A DNA stretch of 64,000 nucleotides from Nocardia rosealba. Lineage in GTDB: Bacteria > Actinomycetota > Actinomycetes > Mycobacteriales > Mycobacteriaceae. Below are positions 60,093-64,000 of the stretch, piece by piece. Below the pieces are notes generated by a model, which did not search any database, was not told the origin of the DNA, and saw only the letters and a list, made by a program, of their open reading frames with translations. The translations under genes were made by a program, and so were the position numbers. The stretch covers positions 1,271,408 to 1,335,407 of the forward strand of contig NZ_JAIWNA010000001.1 in NCBI RefSeq assembly GCF_020216065.1. The letters are read 5' to 3'. Each line of letters starts with the position of its first letter. Position 1 is the stretch's first letter.

Positions 60093-60785
60093 ATGACCCT
60101 TGTTCACTGGGACAAGTCTCGCATCATCGATGAAACATGCCGCGAATACAGCGAACTCGGCGATCGATTCGCCGATATCAGTGTGCGCGAACTCGACAAC
60201 CCCACCCGCTGTTCGGGCTGGACCGTCCGCGGCGTGCTCGCCCATCTACTCGCGACCGGCGAAGACGTCATCGACGGAACGATCGGTACCCGGCCGCCGG
60301 ACGTGCAGGCCCTCGCCTACCCACAGGCCACACCGCAGTTCTTCGCATCGGGATTCCGCTCGGTCGCGCAGCGTCTGCGACCACACCTGGAATCGCTGGA
60401 CGACGCGATCTGGGCAGCGGACACCTACGGTGTCGCCGGGCAGCCCTTCGGAGTCGGAGTGCTCACGCTCGTGCACGAGATCGCCGTGCACGCCGATGAT
60501 GTGGACGACGCGCTCGGCAGGCGAGTTCTGTTGTCCGACAGCGCGGTCACGATCTCGACCGAGTGGTTGTCGACCGAATTCGATCGCCTCGACTATCCGA
60601 GAACCAGGGTCGTCCTGTCCACCGGCCAGGAACTGACGGCCGGCAGCGGCGGCAAGGAGATGGTGCTCACCGGTACGCCACTGGATTTCGTGCGCGCCGC
60701 CACGGGACGCATCGACGCCGAGGTGATCGGCGGACCGGCCGATCTGAACATCTACGGCCGGGACCGCAGACATGAAGGGGTCTAG
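60093..60785 (+). CDS. Maleylpyruvate isomerase family (mycothiol-dependent, DinB-like) protein
   Basis: The 230-residue protein starts at ATG 60093 (MTLVHWDKSRIIDETCREYS in part). It carries the MDMPI N-terminal four-helix pattern: NPTRCSGWTVRGVLAHLLAT (in part) with the first metal histidine, and LTLVHEIAVHADDVDDALGR (in part) with the Glu and second His, then a C-terminal domain (MVLTGTPLDFVRAATGR). Members use mycothiol or act as metal-dependent transferases; many are of unknown reaction. Position between a thioesterase and P450 genes suggests a tailoring or protective role. Gaps on both sides are 8 and 18 bp. Confidence 0.83.
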   Translation: MTLVHWDKSRIIDETCREYSELGDRFADISVRELDNPTRCSGWTVRGVLAHLLATGEDVIDGTIGTRPPDVQALAYPQATPQFFASGFRSVAQRLRPHLESLDDAIWAADTYGVAGQPFGVGVLTLVHEIAVHADDVDDALGRRVLLSDSAVTISTEWLSTEFDRLDYPRTRVVLSTGQELTAGSGGKEMVLTGTPLDFVRAATGRIDAEVIGGPADLNIYGRDRRHEGV

Positions 60786-60803
60786 GGAAGGGAGTGGCAG
60801 CTG

Positions 60804-61955
60804 ATGAGTCCTAGTGTCGTAGAGCTCGGTACATCACCGGCGGGAGATCCCAGCTGGGTGGTGAAGGACTATCAGACGATCCGTCGTCTGCTGTCCGACG
60901 GCCGACTCAACAGGTTCCCGCCGGTGGATGTCGAATGTCCGGCCCGGTTCACCCACGCCGAGATCATCCGGTTCAAGCACCTCGATCCGAACGCTCCGCC
61001 GCCGCCGGACGACCTTATCCGGCGTACCGTCGCGCATGCGTTCTCCAAGCGCCGCATGCACGCGATCGAAGCCAAGGTCGAGGCGATCACGACGTCGTTG
61101 ATCGACGCGATGATCGCCGCCGGACCGCCCGCCGAACTACGACGGGACTTCGCTGGACCGCTCTCCTCGCAGGTGATCTCCAGCCTGATCGGCGTCCCGG
61201 ACGAAGACCACCAGCTGATTCAGGAGTTGTCCCAATCGGCGGCCAATCTCGCCGAACCCGAGATCTCCGCTCCGGCCGACCAGCAGCTCAAGGATTACAT
61301 GCGTCAGCTGGTCGCGAAGAAGGAAGCCGATCTCGGCGACGATGTCATCAGCGACATCATTCGTCTGCGGGTCGACCACCCTGCCCTGGAAAATGTCGAC
61401 CTCGTCATCGGATTGGCGACCGGCTTGCGCTTCGCCGGACAGATCAACACAGTGACACTGATCGACCGTGGCATCGTCCATCTGCTTCGCCACCCGGAAT
61501 TCCAGGCCGAGATAGTCGTCGGCGACCGTGCCGCGCGGGCACGGGTGGTCGAAGAGATCCTGCGGTTGCCGCATCCGGTGCAGGGTCGCGTCGCAGGTGT
61601 ACCGCGCTATGCGACAGCCGATTTCGAGCTGGGCGGGTGCACGATCCGGCGCGGCGACCTGGTGGTCATGGACATCGAGGCGGGAAACCTCGATCCCTCG
61701 GTCTTCGCTGATCCGGGTGACTTCTGCCCCGCCCGCCCCGCCACGTCGCATCTGTCGTTCGGAGCGGGAACGCACTACTGCGTCGGTGCCGCGCTGGCCC
61801 GCTGCGAAATGGAGACGGCGTTCGCGATGCTGCTCGGGCGCTTACCGGAACTGCGGTTCGCTGTGCCGTTCGAAGAGCTCGAACCGCTGAGCCACGAGCT
61901 GTCCGGCGGAGCGACCCGCATCCCGATCACCTGGAAGGTGTCCCAGTCGTGCTGA
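60804..61955 (+). CDS. Cytochrome P450 (first of three), with divergent I-helix
   Basis: The 383-residue protein starts at ATG 60804 after AGGGAAGGGAG. Heme ligation is intact: HLSFGAGTHYCVGAALARCE (in part) with Cys326. The K-helix E251-x-x-R254 is present. The I-helix, however, reads A211-G-Q-I-N-T216 where P450 monooxygenases have A-G-x-(D/E)-T-T; both the acid and the alcohol that deliver protons to oxygen are replaced. The N-terminus is also short by 20 or so residues. It may use another proton path, take oxygen from a peroxide or substrate hydroxyl, or be a non-oxidising P450. The next P450 gene overlaps it by 7 bp. Confidence 0.88.
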   Translation: MSPSVVELGTSPAGDPSWVVKDYQTIRRLLSDGRLNRFPPVDVECPARFTHAEIIRFKHLDPNAPPPPDDLIRRTVAHAFSKRRMHAIEAKVEAITTSLIDAMIAAGPPAELRRDFAGPLSSQVISSLIGVPDEDHQLIQELSQSAANLAEPEISAPADQQLKDYMRQLVAKKEADLGDDVISDIIRLRVDHPALENVDLVIGLATGLRFAGQINTVTLIDRGIVHLLRHPEFQAEIVVGDRAARARVVEEILRLPHPVQGRVAGVPRYATADFELGGCTIRRGDLVVMDIEAGNLDPSVFADPGDFCPARPATSHLSFGAGTHYCVGAALARCEMETAFAMLLGRLPELRFAVPFEELEPLSHELSGGATRIPITWKVSQSC

Positions 61956-63148
61956 AAGACGAAGAGATCACCCAATTCCCGTCTGCGGCATGCCGATCGC
62001 TCGGCTTGGATCCAGTGCTGCGGGAGATGCTGGCACAGGGGGAGCGTGCACGGAAGGTCCAGCTTCCCCACGGCCCGGAATCCTGGATCATCACCGGCTA
62101 CGACGACAACCGGGCGATCTACAGCCGCCCCGAGTTCACCCGCCAGGGTATCGATACCGAGGAAGCGCCCCGCCTGACCGCCGGATTGATGCTCGCGGGC
62201 GCCATCGGGTGCCAGAAGGACAAAACACACGCCGCGCTGCGGCAGGCCGCCACCAGGGTCCTCGATCGCACGATGATCTCTCAGGTCGAGGACATCGCCC
62301 TGCGAACCGCGAACGAACTCGTCGACTCCATGCGTGAGCGTGGCGACGGGTGCGATTTCGTCCGGGATTTCGCCAGGCCGTACTCCATCCGTGTGCTGTG
62401 CCAAATCCTCGGGATACCAGGCACCGACGAGGAATTCGTCATCGAGATGGTCGGCGCGATCCTCGCTGGTGGGCACAGCGGAGACGCCGGGACCGCGACC
62501 GAGGCGAGCACCCGGTTGGGTGTCTACATCATCGAGCTCGTCAACGAACGCCAGCGGAATACCGGCTCGGACTTCATCTCCCGGGTCGTCTCGCACACTG
62601 CCCTTTCCACCTACGAAGTGGTGGTTCTGACCTACGCGATGGTCATGGGTGGGTTCGAGACGACAGCCAACATGCTGGCCAAGTCGCTGGCCAGACTGCT
62701 TGTCGAAGAAGAACTCGTCGAGCGGGTGCGTCACGAACCGGCGCGGATCCCCGACATCATCGATGAGCTCTTGCGGCTCACCTCGGTGGCAGGCGGCGAA
62801 GGAATTCCGTGGCTCGTGCGCGAGCCTGTCGAGATCGCCGGAAGGCACCTGCAACCGGGTGATTACGTCGTTCCGGCGCCCGGTGCCGCGAATCGGGACC
62901 CGGCTGTCTTCGACAATCCGGAGGAACTGCGGCTCGGCCGCGACGAGCGCCAACATCAAACACTCGGCTACGCGGCGCATTACTGCCTGGGGAACAAAGT
63001 CGCCAGGGTCGAGCTCGACACGGCGTTCCGTGTTCTGCTCGAGCGATTCAGCGGCCTGCGCCTCGCGGTCGATATCGACGACCTGGACTGGGACGAGGAA
63101 TCAGCCATCTGGCATCTCCGTGCGCTCCCGATCTCCTGGCGCGGGTGA
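61949..63148 (+). CDS. Cytochrome P450 (second of three)
   Basis: The 399-residue protein starts at GTG 61949 inside the end of the previous gene (GTGCTGA), so it is translationally coupled. The I-helix G234-G-F-E-T-T239 is canonical, K-helix E273-L-L-R276 is present, and Cys346 lies in LGYAAHYCLGNKVARVE, where the usual Phe is Leu and the usual second Gly is Ala (FGxGxHxC becomes LGYAAHYC). It is a soluble bacterial P450 needing ferredoxin and reductase, neither of which is encoded in the visible cluster. Likely an oxygen-inserting tailoring enzyme. Confidence 0.9.
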   Translation: MLKDEEITQFPSAACRSLGLDPVLREMLAQGERARKVQLPHGPESWIITGYDDNRAIYSRPEFTRQGIDTEEAPRLTAGLMLAGAIGCQKDKTHAALRQAATRVLDRTMISQVEDIALRTANELVDSMRERGDGCDFVRDFARPYSIRVLCQILGIPGTDEEFVIEMVGAILAGGHSGDAGTATEASTRLGVYIIELVNERQRNTGSDFISRVVSHTALSTYEVVVLTYAMVMGGFETTANMLAKSLARLLVEEELVERVRHEPARIPDIIDELLRLTSVAGGEGIPWLVREPVEIAGRHLQPGDYVVPAPGAANRDPAVFDNPEELRLGRDERQHQTLGYAAHYCLGNKVARVELDTAFRVLLERFSGLRLAVDIDDLDWDEESAIWHLRALPISWRG

Positions 63149-63155
63149 CGGTGAC

Positions 63156-64000
63156 ATGACACCAGAAGTGGGCGCGGCGGCGTCGTACCCCGCGGCGTCT
63201 CCGATTCCGACCGAGCGGACCTGTCCATTCGATCCACCCGACGGCTTGCGTGGACTGCCTGCGGTGAGCCCGCTCAGATTCGCCAGCGGTGCCGAAGGCT
63301 GGTTGGTCACCGACTACCGGATCGCGCGCAGCGTCCTCAGAGACTCCCGATTCAGCACCGACCGGAAGTTGACCGAAGCGCCGATTCGGGAACTTCCGCC
63401 GATCCTGCGCGAATACGGCACACCCCCGGGCATGTTCAACTGTCTTGACGGCGATTCCCATGCGCGGTACCGACGGCTCCTCGCGGGGTACTTCTCGGCG
63501 GGGCGGATCGCGGAGTTCGCGCCGCGGGCCGTCGACATCGTCGACGAACAGATCACGACAATGGCCGAGGTGCTCGATTCCGCCGGTGAAGCCGATCTGC
63601 TTGCCGTGTTCGCGATGCCGGTTTCGTTGCGCCTGATCTGCGAACTGCTCGGGGTTCCCGATCGACTCAGCGGGGATATCGCACGGCTGGCCTCCGTATT
63701 GTTCGATCTGTCGGCGTCGGGCGACTCGATGATCGCGACCATTCTCGAGCTGCGCGAGATTCTGCTCGACGCCATCAGGCATACCCGCACCTCGCCGTCG
63801 AGTGGGCTGATCGCCGACCTTGCTCGTGATCCCGAGATCGACGACGAAGAACTGTTCCAGATCAGTCAGGTTCTCCTGCTCGCCGGATTCGAAACCACCG
63901 CGAACATGCTGGCACTCAGCACGTTCGCGTTGTTGTCGGCTCCGGATCAGCTGCGACGATTCCGTGCCGGGGAGGTGTCCGCCGCAGCGGCTGTGGACGA
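63156..64000 (+). CDS. Cytochrome P450 (third of three), cut by the window edge
   Basis: The frame from ATG 63156, 7 bp after the previous stop, is open to the last base (281 codons). It encodes CPFDPPDGLRGLPAVSPLRF (in part), the C-helix motif DGDSHARYRRLLAGYFS, LRLICELLGVPD and the I-helix LLLAGFETTANML, a canonical A-G-F-E-T-T at about residues 244-249. The K-helix and heme-binding cysteine lie beyond the window. The sequence is of the general type found in actinobacterial secondary-metabolite and sterol P450s. Confidence 0.88.
   Translation, partial: MTPEVGAAASYPAASPIPTERTCPFDPPDGLRGLPAVSPLRFASGAEGWLVTDYRIARSVLRDSRFSTDRKLTEAPIRELPPILREYGTPPGMFNCLDGDSHARYRRLLAGYFSAGRIAEFAPRAVDIVDEQITTMAEVLDSAGEADLLAVFAMPVSLRLICELLGVPDRLSGDIARLASVLFDLSASGDSMIATILELREILLDAIRHTRTSPSSGLIADLARDPEIDDEELFQISQVLLLAGFETTANMLALSTFALLSAPDQLRRFRAGEVSAAAAVD

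Noticed and set aside
1..64000. CRISPR array, intact insertion sequence or rRNA operon
   Set aside because: No regularly spaced repeats, no complete transposase gene with terminal repeats, and no rRNA-like sequence were seen anywhere in the window.

Overview
The window looks like chromosome from a high-GC, mycolic-acid-containing actinomycete, most likely Nocardia or a close relative. The evidence is very high GC codon use, frequent GTG and TTG starts, lipobox lipoproteins, Shine-Dalgarno sites of the GGAGG type, and a gene order between 1 and about 23.2 kb that I recognise as the counterpart of the Mycobacterium tuberculosis Rv3040c to Rv3026c block. No rRNA gene, intact tRNA gene, CRISPR array, intact insertion sequence or replication origin was seen.

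Region 1 (1-23.2 kb) is conserved core. It holds a NUDIX gene end, an EchA17-like crotonase, two SAM methyltransferases (one THUMP-like), a left-handed-helix acyltransferase, a PQQ-type beta-propeller lipoprotein, the glycosyltransferase/GH57/methyltransferase operon linked in mycobacteria to methylglucose lipopolysaccharide, the electron transfer flavoprotein genes, an NDH-2 type dehydrogenase, and an OlsB-like/PlsC-like acyltransferase pair. Inserted into this backbone are a polysaccharide deacetylase, a putative glycoside hydrolase, a TerD protein fused to a nuclease-like domain, a broken Uma2 gene, an antibiotic kinase-like gene and a LysR regulator.

Region 2 (23.5-29.7 kb) is one 2044-residue NRPS, A-T-C-A-T-R, ending in a thioester reductase. 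It stands alone between two strong hairpins, and its product is probably a dipeptide aldehyde or alcohol.

Region 3 (29.7-37.5 kb) is an amino-acid catabolism block on the minus strand: Lrp/AsnC regulator, single-chain indolepyruvate-type ferredoxin oxidoreductase, Leu/Val/Phe-type dehydrogenase, APC permease and 3-hydroxybutyryl-CoA dehydrogenase. It fits deamination of an amino acid to a 2-oxoacid and oxidative decarboxylation to an acyl-CoA.

Region 4 (37.5-54.2 kb) is accessory and partly decayed. Intact genes (DinB, VOC, a NarL-type two-component pair, secreted hydrolases, a methyltransferase, an esterase) alternate with gene remnants: an XRE regulator, two related SDR genes, a PadR protein lacking its DNA-binding half, a MurJ fragment, a recombinase tail and tRNA-like repeats.

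Region 5 (54.3-64 kb, running off the right edge) is the most interesting part. Two divergent transcription units carry a Ddn-like reductase, a NodU/CmcH-type carbamoyltransferase and a FadD19-like acyl-CoA ligase on one side, and an SDR, a double-hotdog thioesterase, a maleylpyruvate-isomerase-like protein and at least three cytochrome P450s on the other. Four sites matching the KstR operator consensus TnnAACnnGTTnnA lie in the control regions of this cluster. I read it as an uncharacterised, KstR-type-regulated pathway that activates, oxidises and carbamoylates a lipid- or sterol-like acid. The substrate and direction (biosynthesis or breakdown) cannot be settled from the sequence.
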